From contig DATAKL010000054.1 in the NCBI GenBank assembly GCA_036261625.1, positions 62,001 to 126,000 of the forward strand: 64,000 bases of DNA, given 5' to 3'. The notes below the pieces were generated by a model, which saw nothing but the letters and a program-made list of their open reading frames with translations, had not been told where the DNA came from and made no database searches. Both the position numbers and the translations under genes were made by a program. Below, piece by piece: positions 36,587-45,396 of this stretch (the stretch's first letter is position 1; every line of letters begins with the position of its first letter). This DNA is from JAAXKN01 sp036261625 (GTDB lineage: Bacteria; Bacteroidota; Ignavibacteria; Ignavibacteriales; SURF-24).

Positions 36587-37612
36587 TTAAACAGGAATTA
36601 TAACTTCGGCCGAAACAAAATCTTCAGACATCTTCTTCAGACAGAAGGAAGCTTTTCTTCCGTATAAAAGCGAAAGTCTCTGCCGGGTGTTTCTTACTCC
36701 ATAGCCCTCAGAGGATTCGTCATCTGTAAGGGTGCCGGAATTTCTTATCTCAAGCCTTAGGGTTCCATCAGAGTAAACTGACTTTACATGCAGCTCACCC
36801 CCCATGGGGAGCCTTGAAATGCCGTGTTTTATTCCGTTTTCGCACAGGGTCTGTATCATCAAAGGGGGCACCTGAACCTTAAGGGAAGAAGGATCTATAT
36901 TCATCTTTACCTTTAGTCTTTCCTCATAGCGTATCGATTCCAATTCAAGGTAGTCGTTTACAATCTGCAGCTCTTCTTCAAGGGAAACAGTCTGGTTGTC
37001 GTTGACCCGGAGAGAATACCTCAGGAGACTTGAAAGCTGTGAAAGAGCGCATTGTGCTTTCTCAGGGTTCTCATTTATGAGTCCTGAAATGCTGTTAAGT
37101 GCGTTAAAGATGAAGTGAGGATTCATCTGCGATTTGAGGGCACTCAGCTCAAAATCCTTCAGAAGCATTTCGTAACGCAGAGCGTCGAGCCTGGCGTTGT
37201 TGTAATTTTCAAAGTAATGGATGGCAAAGTAGATGACCGCCCAGGCAAAGTTCAGGAAGCTGCGGTTAATATAATTAAGGAAAACACGGTTAAAGTTGAT
37301 GTCTTTAAGATCTTTAATCTCAGGGACATAGAACACGGCAAAAAGAAGAGCCTCAATAATAAAAGCCAGAATGAGGGATGAAATGACTATTCTTAAAATG
37401 TTTTTCTGTATCGGCAGCTCCAGCCATTTGTTCCTGATTATTACACTGCGGTATAGGTGCGTAAGTCCAAGCTGAAGAACCAGTACAACTGCTGAAAAAG
37501 AAAATTTCTCGCTGAATGTTCTTGAAGGCTGAAAAGAAAACAAAAACAATATGAGAGTATAAAGACCCCAGCCGCACAGCTGGCAGATCCAGTATTTCTG
37601 TTTGCGTGTCAT
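36587..37612 (-). CDS. LytS/YehU-type sensor histidine kinase
   Basis: About 341 residues. Four N-terminal membrane helices (about 8-125) precede a His_kinase domain with Q-M-N-P-H-F-I-F-N-A-L-N-S-I-S-G (phospho-His) and a HATPase domain ending E-G-Y-G-V-R-N-T-R-Q-R-L. The open frame continues upstream to a TTG at 37741 through a 15-bp tandem repeat that would encode a run of RFFTL pentapeptides. The ATG 37612 is more plausible, because the membrane domain starts directly after it. It pairs with the LytTR regulator. Confidence 0.88.
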   Translation of the reverse strand: MTRKQKYWICQLCGWGLYTLILFLFSFQPSRTFSEKFSFSAVVLVLQLGLTHLYRSVIIRNKWLELPIQKNILRIVISSLILAFIIEALLFAVFYVPEIKDLKDINFNRVFLNYINRSFLNFAWAVIYFAIHYFENYNNARLDALRYEMLLKDFELSALKSQMNPHFIFNALNSISGLINENPEKAQCALSQLSSLLRYSLRVNDNQTVSLEEELQIVNDYLELESIRYEERLKVKMNIDPSSLKVQVPPLMIQTLCENGIKHGISRLPMGGELHVKSVYSDGTLRLEIRNSGTLTDDESSEGYGVRNTRQRLSLLYGRKASFCLKKMSEDFVSAEVIIPV

Positions 37613-37643
37613 TTTCGAAGTTAAACCCGGCTGCTGAATAAAA

Positions 37644-37717
37644 GTGAAAAACCTTAAGACGAAAAACTTTAAGGTGAAAAACCTTAAGGTGAAAAACCTT
37701 ATGGTGAAAACTTTAAG
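37644..37717 (-). repeat. 15-bp tandem repeat upstream of the LytS-type gene
   Basis: Five near-identical units of GTGAAAAACCTTAAG (37644-37658, 37659-37673, 37674-37688, 37689-37703 and a 14-base copy 37704-37717), varying at one to three positions. Because the unit is a multiple of three, unit-number change would not break the frame if translated. Confidence 0.85.
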
Positions 37718-37984
37718 TGAAAATAATAAAAACAGCTCCAATTAACAAAGAAAATGTATGAATGGCAGATTCCTCTGACGAATGGCCCCCGGGGTGTCGT
37801 ATCTTAAGTACACAATAAGTTCACTTCTCAGTACAAGAATTTCATCCCTTCCGTTAAAACAGAGGGTTTTCTTCAGGCATACTATTTGAAACACCACTGT
37901 TAAAGGGGAACAAATAATGAGAATGGGCTCATGTTTATGCTCTAAAAAGACAGCAAAAACAGTTGCTCAATTTAATTACATTAC

Positions 37985-37999
37985 CTGCATTAAATGCAG
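37985..37999. promoter_or_regulatory. perfect palindrome CTGCATT-A-AATGCAG
   Basis: Seven-base arms around one base, 20 bases upstream of the start of the exported N/D-rich protein and between its upstream frame and the AAGGAG site. It could be an operator or a small RNA hairpin affecting the adjacent SD. Confidence 0.35.
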
Positions 38000-38018
38000 A
38001 GAGACTAAGGAGTTCGAT

Positions 38019-38660
38019 ATGAGACGCATGAAAAATCACCTGATATTACTTGCAGCAGTTCTGATCATGGCATCCGTAAAAATTGATGCACAGATAAATG
38101 CCGGAATTTCAGTGGGCCCGAGGGGCCTGAACGGATTCTATATGAGAATAGGCAGTTATTTCAGGGTCCCTCAAAGAGAAGTTATTATTGTCAGGGACAG
38201 AAAGCTTCCGGATGAGGAAATACCTGTTGTGTTCTTTGTAGCCAGAAGGGCAGGCGTTTCTCCCAGGGAAGTTGCCGCCGTGAGATGCCAGGGTTATTCG
38301 TGGACGGATATAACCTACCGCTTTGGACTCGGTCCTGAGATCTTTTTCCCCGGAAGAGTTTTCCAGGGCCCTCCTTACGGGAAAGCCTGGGGATATTATA
38401 AACACCGCAGAAGAAGCTATATAAGCGACTATGACATTATAAGGGCAGTAAACTCAAGAATGAACTCTGAAAGCTATTATGGCCGTGAGAATTACGGCGG
38501 GAAAATAAGAGAAAGAGGAAGCTACCAGGATAAGAATGACGTGTATAATGGAAATGGACGTGACTCCGGGGATGATTACAACTATCACAACAGGGATAAC
38601 CGGAATAATAATGACAACAGAAACGACAACTATGGGTACGGTGATCCTAAGAACCGTTAA
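38019..38660 (+). CDS. exported N/D/R-rich protein
   Basis: 213 residues from an ATG with AAGGAG at ideal spacing; a longer frame to 37917 has no SD and would bury the signal peptide. Signal peptide to about 24 (IDAQ). A small ordered domain follows (about 25-130) with V-P-Q-R-E-V-I-I-V-R-D-R and G-L-G-P-E-I-F-F-P. The C-terminal ~70 residues are almost only Asn, Asp, Arg, Gly and Tyr. I do not recognise the protein. A strong terminator follows. Confidence 0.75.
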   Translation: MRRMKNHLILLAAVLIMASVKIDAQINAGISVGPRGLNGFYMRIGSYFRVPQREVIIVRDRKLPDEEIPVVFFVARRAGVSPREVAAVRCQGYSWTDITYRFGLGPEIFFPGRVFQGPPYGKAWGYYKHRRRSYISDYDIIRAVNSRMNSESYYGRENYGGKIRERGSYQDKNDVYNGNGRDSGDDYNYHNRDNRNNNDNRNDNYGYGDPKNR

Positions 38661-38688
38661 TTTAAGTCTCCTTTCCCTGAAAAGCAGG

Positions 38689-38740
38689 GCAGAAAACCCG
38701 GCGCCGCATGCCTTCGGCCGGATTTTCTGCTTTCTTTTTT
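38689..38740 (+). terminator. strong intrinsic terminator
   Basis: A 14-bp stem with one mismatch (38689-38702 with 38717-38730) followed by TTTCTTTTTT, 29 nt after the exported-protein stop. Confidence 0.88.
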
Positions 38741-38841
38741 CCCCTGTGTGTCCTTCCCCTGTGCATGAATCCTTTTTGTGTTTTATTTTTACAGGAAAAG
38801 GCGTAAGTTTCCTCTTCTTTTGAACCCTGAAAACTTAACTT

Positions 38842-40605
38842 ATGCATAAAAAACCTTTATTCATACTCATATTCGTTATCTTTCTTTCGCCTGCCTTTTG
38901 GCCTCAGGTAATTGAAAGAATAGACGTTTCGGGTAGTGTATTCAGTAAGAATGAGTACCTGAGCTGGAGCGGTGCGCGCGTAGGAATGAAGGTTTTTCCG
39001 TCTATTCTGGACAGTATAAAGCTGAACCTGAGCCGGCGGCTTTCCGAGGCTGGATATTATCATCCCTCATTTGAAGGCACGGGCTTTGAAACCTCAGCCG
39101 ACACTCAGAAGGCAGTCCTTAGCATAAATGTCCGTCCCGGAAATCCTTCCTATGTCAGGAATATCACCATAAACGGGGCTTCGGGAGACGATTCAGTTTA
39201 CCTCGGCAGACTCTTTGGTTTCATGAAAGGGCAGGTCTTTACAAAGCCAGGTCTTGAAGGGAACATCTCCTCTTCGCTCGATTACCTGGAGGAAAAAGGC
39301 TTTCCGTTTGCAAAAGTAATACTCAGCTCAATCTACCTGGAAAGAGATTCCCTTTCCCTGCGAGATGCTGCAGATATATTCATCAGGATTGATAAAGGTA
39401 ATATTACAAGAATCGACGAGCTTAAGGTAAAAGGAAACTCAAAAACCTCGGATGACGTCATCTTAAGGGAATTAAGAATTAAAACAGGCGGACTTTATTC
39501 ACAAAAGCTTATTGATGAAATTCCCCAAAGGCTCGACCGCCTGAGGTTTTTTGAGCCTGTTGAGGAGCCTTCGTATTATCTTGACTCCAGGGGTAAGGGC
39601 GTACTGCTCATAAATGTAAAGGAAAAACAGACCAATAATTTCGACGGCATATTGGGTTATCTGCCCGGCGTGGGGGATAAGGATAAGGGATATCTGACCG
39701 GACTGGTTAATGTTACGCTGCGCAACATAATGGGCACCGGAAGGGCAGCTGCAATCAGATGGCAGCAGCTGGACAGATACTCACAGGACCTGGAGCTGAG
39801 GTATCTGGAACCATGGATATTTAATTTCCCATTCAACATTAACCTGGGACTTGTGCAGCACAAGCAGGATACAACTTATATTCAGAGGAGATATGAGGCT
39901 TCCTTAGAGTACCTGGCAACCGGGGAGCTGTCGGCCTCACTGCTGCTTTCGACTGAAGACGTAATCCCTTCAGAAAGAGGGCAGAGCTTTCTTACTGTTT
40001 TTAATTCCTCTTCGGTATCCACCGGGGCAAACCTGAAGATTGATACCAGGGATGATTTCTACGCTCCCACAAAGGGTATTTACTTCCTTAACAGCTACAC
40101 CTTCAGCAGAAAAAAAATTAACGGTCCCTTAAGGTTTCTTACCCCGGATTTAGCCAGGAATATAAACCAGCAGCGTATTGCAGTTGATTTAAGCATTTTC
40201 TATGAGATTTTTAACCGCCAGGTTGCGGCCCTGGGGCTTCACGGCAGGGAATTAAGAAGTTCGGTTTATGAGGCAAGCGACCTCTACCGTTTCGGCGGCG
40301 CAAACACTTTAAGAGGCTACAATGAAAACCAGTTTCTGGCTAACAGGCTTCTATGGTCCAACCTGGAGTACCGTGTGCTTTTGTCCCGAAGAACATACGG
40401 ATTTTTATTCCTCGATTCAGGCTATTACTTAAGAAACGCTGAGCCTGAGCGGAACCTTCAGCGCATCTCGGCATTTAAGACGGGCTACGGACTGGGTATT
40501 AACCTTGAAACGGGTTTTGGCGTTCTTAGCGTCAGCTACGCACTGGGGCAGGGGGACACGTTCAGCCAGGGGAAAATACACCTGGGACTTGTAAACGAGT
40601 TTTAA
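38842..40605 (+). CDS. BamA/TamA-like outer-membrane protein
   Basis: 587 residues; signal peptide to about 22. POTRA domains occupy about 24-240 (including V-K-G-N-S-K-T-S-D-D-V-I-L-R-E-L). A Bac_surface_Ag/D15 beta-barrel fills about 265-587, with the R-F-G-G-A-N-T-L-R-G-Y-N-E-N strand and a C-terminal F residue as expected for barrel recognition. The length is nearer TamA than full BamA (usually 750+ residues). Such proteins insert or export outer-membrane or surface proteins. It stands alone between terminators. Confidence 0.88.
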   Translation: MHKKPLFILIFVIFLSPAFWPQVIERIDVSGSVFSKNEYLSWSGARVGMKVFPSILDSIKLNLSRRLSEAGYYHPSFEGTGFETSADTQKAVLSINVRPGNPSYVRNITINGASGDDSVYLGRLFGFMKGQVFTKPGLEGNISSSLDYLEEKGFPFAKVILSSIYLERDSLSLRDAADIFIRIDKGNITRIDELKVKGNSKTSDDVILRELRIKTGGLYSQKLIDEIPQRLDRLRFFEPVEEPSYYLDSRGKGVLLINVKEKQTNNFDGILGYLPGVGDKDKGYLTGLVNVTLRNIMGTGRAAAIRWQQLDRYSQDLELRYLEPWIFNFPFNINLGLVQHKQDTTYIQRRYEASLEYLATGELSASLLLSTEDVIPSERGQSFLTVFNSSSVSTGANLKIDTRDDFYAPTKGIYFLNSYTFSRKKINGPLRFLTPDLARNINQQRIAVDLSIFYEIFNRQVAALGLHGRELRSSVYEASDLYRFGGANTLRGYNENQFLANRLLWSNLEYRVLLSRRTYGFLFLDSGYYLRNAEPERNLQRISAFKTGYGLGINLETGFGVLSVSYALGQGDTFSQGKIHLGLVNEF

Positions 40606-40664
40606 CGGGAAGAATTTTAACGGGAAGAATTTTATTGTTTTAGGTTTTATTTCTATTTTTGTAA

Positions 40665-41537
40665 ATGAAATCTCTTTTGACTATGGATAAATCCGTGAAA
40701 AAACTGGCCTCAGCTGTTCAAATAATCCGCCCCGTGAACGTACTTATTACATTCTTTACCATTTTTGTGGCGGGAGTAATCTGTTCAAAAGGGGGATTCC
40801 TGTGGATGAATATCCTTTTTGCCTCCTTGTCAGGGAGCCTGGCTGCCTCGGCAGGCAACGTAATAAACGACATAATTGACATTGAAATAGACCGCATTAA
40901 CCGTCCTAAAAGGCCTCTGCCTTCAGGAAAAATGACTAAGAAGGAAGCCTTCTTTCTATACGGATTCTTTAATTTAGCAGGGCTTGTTTTAACATTCTTT
41001 ATTAACTTCCCGGCGTTCGTTATTTACATTCTTTCTGTAATTGCAATTTTTCTTTATTCATACCGTTTTAAGGGAATTCCCCTGGTGGGAAATTTTGTTG
41101 TAGGTGTTCTGACGGCACTGGCCTTTGTTTTCGGGGGCGCGGCAGCAGAAAATTACAGTCTGACAATAATACCGGCTTTTTTTGCCTTTCTTGTCAACTT
41201 TATCCGTGAGATCATTAAGGATATGGAGGACATAGAGGGCGACAGCAGGAACAGGATTCTTACTTTCCCCCAGAAATACGGCTTTAAGAGGAGTATACAG
41301 CTTGTCGGATTTTTGACTATATTTCTTATGGCATTCACCTTTGTGCCGTTTTATATGCATATTTACAGGATTGAGTATTTTATACTGATAATGAACGGCG
41401 TGAATTTATTTTTTATATTTTTTTTGAAACTTCTCCTCAGGCCTCAAGCAGGGCGCTTAAGACTTTCTTTTATGAGCAATCTGCTTAAAGCGGCAATGAT
41501 TCTGGGTCTTATTGCAATATATCTGGGAAATAAATGA
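40665..41537 (+). CDS. UbiA-family prenyltransferase
   Basis: 290 residues, about eight membrane helices. Prenyl-diphosphate motifs are N-D-I-I-D-I-E-I-D (about 68-76) followed by R-I-N-R-P-K-R-P-L-P-S-G, and the second D-M-E-D-I-E-G-D (about 188-195). These features match geranylgeranylglycerol-phosphate or menaquinone-type prenyltransferases; the exact acceptor is unclear. A second in-frame ATG at 40683 could be the true start, since a TATTTTTG box (40654-40661) lies almost on the first ATG. rnhB overlaps by four bases. Confidence 0.88.
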   Translation: MKSLLTMDKSVKKLASAVQIIRPVNVLITFFTIFVAGVICSKGGFLWMNILFASLSGSLAASAGNVINDIIDIEIDRINRPKRPLPSGKMTKKEAFFLYGFFNLAGLVLTFFINFPAFVIYILSVIAIFLYSYRFKGIPLVGNFVVGVLTALAFVFGGAAAENYSLTIIPAFFAFLVNFIREIIKDMEDIEGDSRNRILTFPQKYGFKRSIQLVGFLTIFLMAFTFVPFYMHIYRIEYFILIMNGVNLFFIFFLKLLLRPQAGRLRLSFMSNLLKAAMILGLIAIYLGNK

Positions 41538-42148
41538 AAAATTTCGACAATTCTTTTTTATCCGAGGCTGTTAGTCTTCTTGCCGGCATTGACGAGGCGG
41601 GGCGGGGCCCGCTGGCAGGACCTGTTGTAGCTGCCTCGGTTGTCTTCGATCCGATGGTTTGCATTAAGAAAGTAAATGATTCAAAAAAACTCAGTGAACC
41701 GTTGCGCGAAGAGCTTTACCTGGAAATTACTGAAAAAGCGCTCGCCTGGTCGGTATGTGCTGTAAGTCATGAGGAGATAGACAGAATCAACATACTTCAG
41801 GCCTCTCTTCTTGCAATGAAGAATTCCCTGGAGTCTTTAGGCATGGTGCCGGATCTTGCCATTATAGACGGTAACAAAGTCTTTTCAAGTCAGATTCCAT
41901 CGGTGGCAATAGTTAAAGGGGATGGAAAATCCTTCTCAATTGCAGCTGCATCCATTTTGGCAAAGGTTACGCGGGACCGCATGATGAAGGAGCTTTCAGA
42001 GGTCTGTCCGGAGTATCTGTGGCATAAGAATAAAGGTTACGGCACAGCTGAACACATAAAGGCCCTGAAGGCTTTTGGCCCGAGTCCATATCACAGAAAA
42101 ACATTCCTTAAGAACTTTCTTTCAGGCGAAAATGAGCCTGGAATCTAA
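41534..42148 (+). CDS. rnhB: ribonuclease HII
   Basis: 204 residues. The active-site opening L-A-G-I-D-E-A-G-R-G-P-L-A-G-P-V-V-A-A provides the first Asp-Glu pair. I-I-D-G-N-K and S-I-L-A-K-V-T-R-D-R-M-M provide the remaining acidic residue and the GRG/K pattern. RNase HII removes ribonucleotides and RNA primers from DNA. The ATG shares four bases with the UbiA stop, and yraN overlaps its 3' end by 17 bases. Confidence 0.97.
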   Translation: MKNFDNSFLSEAVSLLAGIDEAGRGPLAGPVVAASVVFDPMVCIKKVNDSKKLSEPLREELYLEITEKALAWSVCAVSHEEIDRINILQASLLAMKNSLESLGMVPDLAIIDGNKVFSSQIPSVAIVKGDGKSFSIAAASILAKVTRDRMMKELSEVCPEYLWHKNKGYGTAEHIKALKAFGPSPYHRKTFLKNFLSGENEPGI

Positions 42149-42491
42149 CAAGGCAGGCCGCGAGGGTGAAGACCTGGCTGCCCGGATGCTGGAGAGCAAA
42201 GGATACAGCATAATTGAAAGAAATTACCACTTCGGTAAAGGGGAGATAGACATTGTGGCCCTGGACGGGGAGACACTCGTATTTGTGGAAGTAAAGTACA
42301 GGCAGAACCTGGAGTACGGCGAGCCGGAGTACAGCATTACGCCCCAGAAAATCAAGCAGATAAGAAAAATGGCCCGCTGCTATCTCTTTGATAAACATAT
42401 AGATGAAAATGCCTGCAGATTCGATGTTGTGGCAATTCTTGAGGAAATTCCGGGAAAGCCGCTTGTAAATTACTATAAAGATGCCTTCTGA
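42132..42491 (+). CDS. YraN-family (UPF0102) endonuclease-like protein
   Basis: 119 residues of the UPF0102 family, which usually follows rnhB, as here. The restriction-like nuclease site is visible: N-Y-H-F-G-K-G-E-I-D-I-V-A-L, then V-F-V-E-V-K-Y-R. The frame is open to 42075 inside rnhB, but ATG 42132 matches the family start and overlaps the rnhB end by 17 bases. Proposed roles include Holliday-junction or recombination processing; none is proven. Confidence 0.93.
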   Translation: MSLESNKAGREGEDLAARMLESKGYSIIERNYHFGKGEIDIVALDGETLVFVEVKYRQNLEYGEPEYSITPQKIKQIRKMARCYLFDKHIDENACRFDVVAILEEIPGKPLVNYYKDAF

Positions 42492-42676
42492 GGCTCTTTT
42501 GTCTTAAGTACAATTTGATTACATTTTTAACTTAAATAATTTAATTTTTGTGCGGCGAAAAGTATTATATTAAATGTGCAGATTCACAGGATATGATTTT
42601 TTGCTATAAAGCAGATTATTAAAATGTGCGCATATTTGCTATCTTATAATAATCAGGGGAAACCAAAAAAAACTTA

Positions 42677-43471
42677 ATGCAGCTTAGTAAAACCAGAACT
42701 GGTCACATAAAGGAGCGGCTCAACGAATACTTCGGCACAATTGGAGGCCTTTCGCTATTTGCTGTTGAATTCTTTAAAACATTTTTGACTCCTCCGTATG
42801 AATTTGCTGAAATCAAGAAGCATATGGACGAGCTCGGGGTCAAGACCCTGCCTATTGTCAGCATTACAGGCTTTATAATAGGCCTGGTTCTGGCAATGCA
42901 GAGCCAGCCTGTGCTTGTAAGATTCGGTGCTGAATCTTTTCTTCCCGGCATGGTGGCCCTTACGGTTACAAGGGAGCTGGGGCCTGTTCTGACGGCTATA
43001 ATTTTTGCCGGGCGCGTCTCCTCCGGAATCGGAGCTGAACTGGGCTCCATGCGTGTTACAGAGCAGATAGATGCAATGGAGGTCTCTGCCGTAAACCCGT
43101 TTAAGTATCTGGTGGTAACACGTGTTATAGCATGTACGCTCATTTTACCCGTTCTTACGGTTTATGTTATTTTTATAGCCATAATGGGGGGGTATATTGC
43201 CATTACGCTTTCGCAGAGCATTAATTTTAGTTATTATGTTAATTCACTCATGGTTTCTATCCGTTTTGGCGACTTTATTCCGGGCGTGGCAAAAACCTTT
43301 GTCTTCGGCTTTATTGTCGGTCTGGTAGGAGCCTATAAGGGGTATACAGCCGAGAATGGAACCGAAGGCGTCGGAAAGGCTTCCACGACCTCGGTTGTCG
43401 TTTCATCGTTACTGATTCTTTTATTTGATATGGTCCTTGTTAAATTAACATTGTGGTTATGGCCGACCTGA
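42677..43471 (+). CDS. mlaE: Mla-type lipid ABC transporter permease
   Basis: 264 residues, five or six membrane helices. The MlaE family pattern is clear: LPIVSITGFIIGLVLAMQ, then ELGPVLTAIIFAGRVSSGIGAELGSM and TEQIDAMEVSAVNPFKYLVVTRV. MlaE with MlaF and MlaD moves phospholipids between the membranes to keep outer-membrane asymmetry. No SD is visible before the ATG. Its stop overlaps the mlaF start (TGATG). Confidence 0.95.
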   Translation: MQLSKTRTGHIKERLNEYFGTIGGLSLFAVEFFKTFLTPPYEFAEIKKHMDELGVKTLPIVSITGFIIGLVLAMQSQPVLVRFGAESFLPGMVALTVTRELGPVLTAIIFAGRVSSGIGAELGSMRVTEQIDAMEVSAVNPFKYLVVTRVIACTLILPVLTVYVIFIAIMGGYIAITLSQSINFSYYVNSLMVSIRFGDFIPGVAKTFVFGFIVGLVGAYKGYTAENGTEGVGKASTTSVVVSSLLILLFDMVLVKLTLWLWPT

Positions 43472-44205
43472 TGGTAGAGATAAAAAATTTAAGCAAAACT
43501 TTCGATTCCAATAAGGTTTTGGACAGGATATCCCTCAAGGTTGGAAAAGGGGAAAACCTGGTCGTCTTTGGAAGAAGCGGAACCGGCAAAAGTGTCCTGT
43601 TAAAATGCATTATTGGACTTATGACGCCTGACAATGGAGACATTACTGTTGACCATCAGGACATGCTGAAGCTTTCCTACAAAGAGCTTAACGAGGTCAG
43701 AAAGAACATAGGTTTTCTCTTCCAGAGCGGGGCTTTGTACGATTCGATGACCGTAAGGGAAAATCTTGCCTTCCCCTTAAACAGACACTTTAAGCTGCCT
43801 GAGTCTGAAGTGGAAGAGCGTGTGGTAAAAACTCTTGAAATGGTTTCACTTGTGGATGCTATAGATAAAATGCCTTCTGAACTCTCCGGAGGCATGCGTA
43901 AAAGAATAGCTCTTGCTCGGTCTATTATTACTGAACCGAAACTGATGCTCTATGATGAACCGACTACAGGACTTGATCCCCTGACAACCAAGGAAATAAG
44001 CGAGCTGATTCTGGAAATGCAGAAAAAACTTAATATGACTTCCATTGCCGTTACACACGACCTGATTTGTGCCAATATTATTGCAGACAGAGCTATATTC
44101 CTCAGAGATGCTGTTATTGCTTATGAGGGGACAATAAGCGAGCTTACAAGCTCGCAGGACAAATTTTTACAGAACTTTTTTAGTATGGAAGTTATTAAAG
44201 GCTAA
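43471..44205 (+). CDS. mlaF: Mla-type lipid ABC transporter ATP-binding protein
   Basis: About 244 residues. Walker A G-R-S-G-T-G-K-S, Q-loop in F-L-F-Q-S-G-A-L-Y-D-S, signature L-S-G-G-M-R-K-R-I-A-L-A-R, Walker B L-M-L-Y-D-E-P-T-T-G-L-D-P and H-loop. The FQSGALYDSMTV and LSGGMRKR variants are MlaF-specific. The frame also has ATG 43459 and GTG 43453; the TGATG overlap with mlaE favours 43471, but no SD decides it. Confidence 0.94.
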   Translation: MVEIKNLSKTFDSNKVLDRISLKVGKGENLVVFGRSGTGKSVLLKCIIGLMTPDNGDITVDHQDMLKLSYKELNEVRKNIGFLFQSGALYDSMTVRENLAFPLNRHFKLPESEVEERVVKTLEMVSLVDAIDKMPSELSGGMRKRIALARSIITEPKLMLYDEPTTGLDPLTTKEISELILEMQKKLNMTSIAVTHDLICANIIADRAIFLRDAVIAYEGTISELTSSQDKFLQNFFSMEVIKG

Positions 44206-44219
44206 ACCTGGAGATATAA

Positions 44220-45263
44220 ATGCTGAAAAATTTTACGGGCGCCCGCCTGGGACTCTTTGTGTTCCTTGGAACAGCCCTATTGGTGACCGCAATTTTTCTT
44301 ATCGGGGGGCGTGAAAGCCTCTTTCAGTCAACTTTTACCATAAAAGCTATGTTTACTACTGTGGAAGGCCTCAGAACCGGTGCCCCGGTAAGACTTAGCG
44401 GTATAAATATTGGAAGCGTCAACGATATTGAAATTGCAAATGATACAACCGGACGTGTCGTTGTTACAATGCGCGTAAATTCAGACGTGAAGAACTTCAT
44501 CCGCAAGGATACAAGGGCTACAATTGAGACCGAGGGGCTCGTTGGAAATAAAATTGTGGTCTTAACTGTAGGAACAACTGCCTACGAAGTTGTTAAAGAC
44601 GGGGGCTTTGTACGTTCAAAATCGCCCGTCAGCATAGCTGAAGTTATTGCTGAAAGCCAGGGAACAATTAATTACCTGAAGGATATAACTAAGGATTTCT
44701 CTGAAATCGTTGGCAAGATCAACAGCGGCAAGGGAACGTTAGGTAAAATTGTGAACGATGATGAGCTCTATAATTCGGCAACACAGATTACTAAATCGGC
44801 TGACAGGAGCCTGAATACAATTACCACAAAACTAAACGAGATCTCGGATATTGTAAAAAATACAACCGGGGACTTCCAGAAGATCATTGCCGACCTGGAT
44901 AATACGATTCTTAAGGTTGACAATGTAGTGGATAATGTCAGGCAGGGACGGGGTGTCCTGGGGCAGCTCGTTTCAGACAAAAGCACCTATAGCGACTCCA
45001 TACGCACAATTGTTAAAAACCTGACTGCCACAACCGAGGAGGTAAGACTGGGAGCTTCAAGGTTCTCCGAGAACATGGAAGCCCTTAAGCACAACTGGCT
45101 TTTTAAGAGCTATTTTGAGGAAAGAGGTTATTGGGATGTCAATGAATATGAGAAGGATCTAGACAGCAAACTGGCTGAAATAAAGGAGAAAACACGAGCT
45201 CTCGATCAAAAGATCAAGGAACTGAAATCCCTGGAGGAAAATACAGGTACTAAGACACACTAA
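44220..45263 (+). CDS. mlaD: MCE-domain lipid-transport protein MlaD
   Basis: 347 residues. An N-terminal signal-anchor helix (about 8-28) is followed by the MCE domain (about 40-118) with V-E-G-L-R-T-G-A-P-V-R-L-S-G-I-N-I-G. A long helical and coiled-coil tail (about 145-347) is rich in D-N-T-I/N-D-E. Bacteroidota and Chlorobi MlaD proteins usually have this longer tail than the enterobacterial form. GGAGATATAA precedes the ATG. It is last of the mlaEFD operon. Confidence 0.93.
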   Translation: MLKNFTGARLGLFVFLGTALLVTAIFLIGGRESLFQSTFTIKAMFTTVEGLRTGAPVRLSGINIGSVNDIEIANDTTGRVVVTMRVNSDVKNFIRKDTRATIETEGLVGNKIVVLTVGTTAYEVVKDGGFVRSKSPVSIAEVIAESQGTINYLKDITKDFSEIVGKINSGKGTLGKIVNDDELYNSATQITKSADRSLNTITTKLNEISDIVKNTTGDFQKIIADLDNTILKVDNVVDNVRQGRGVLGQLVSDKSTYSDSIRTIVKNLTATTEEVRLGASRFSENMEALKHNWLFKSYFEERGYWDVNEYEKDLDSKLAEIKEKTRALDQKIKELKSLEENTGTKTH

Positions 45264-45341
45264 AGACACCCTGTTTACAAAATTCTGCCTTTTTTAACTC
45301 CTCGTTTTCCCTTAATTTACCGGGTTAATTTTTGTTTTACC

Positions 45342-45375
45342 GGATGCCGCACCCGCCCTAGGCGGGGCGGCATCC
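45342..45375. repeat. long GC-rich hairpin between mlaD and uvrA
   Basis: A 15-bp stem with one bulged A and a tiny CTA loop, arms GGATGCCGC..., followed by no T-run. It contains CCGCC...GGCGG, like the palindrome at 7641-7653, suggesting a dispersed REP-like element. It ends 21 bases before the uvrA ATG. Confidence 0.75.
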
Positions 45376-45396
45376 AATTTGAACTTTCACAACTAT

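Noticed and set aside
37613..37741. N-terminal extension of the LytS-type kinase through RFFTL repeats
   Set aside because: Would require a TTG without SD and a repetitive hydrophobic N-terminus; ATG 37612 starts the normal membrane domain. The repeat is reported separately as a finding.
40654..40661. TATTTTTG promoter box at the UbiA start
   Set aside because: Matches the -7 consensus, but only 16 bp separate it from the nearest TTG and it would start the RNA past the first ATG. It was kept only as a remark on the start choice.
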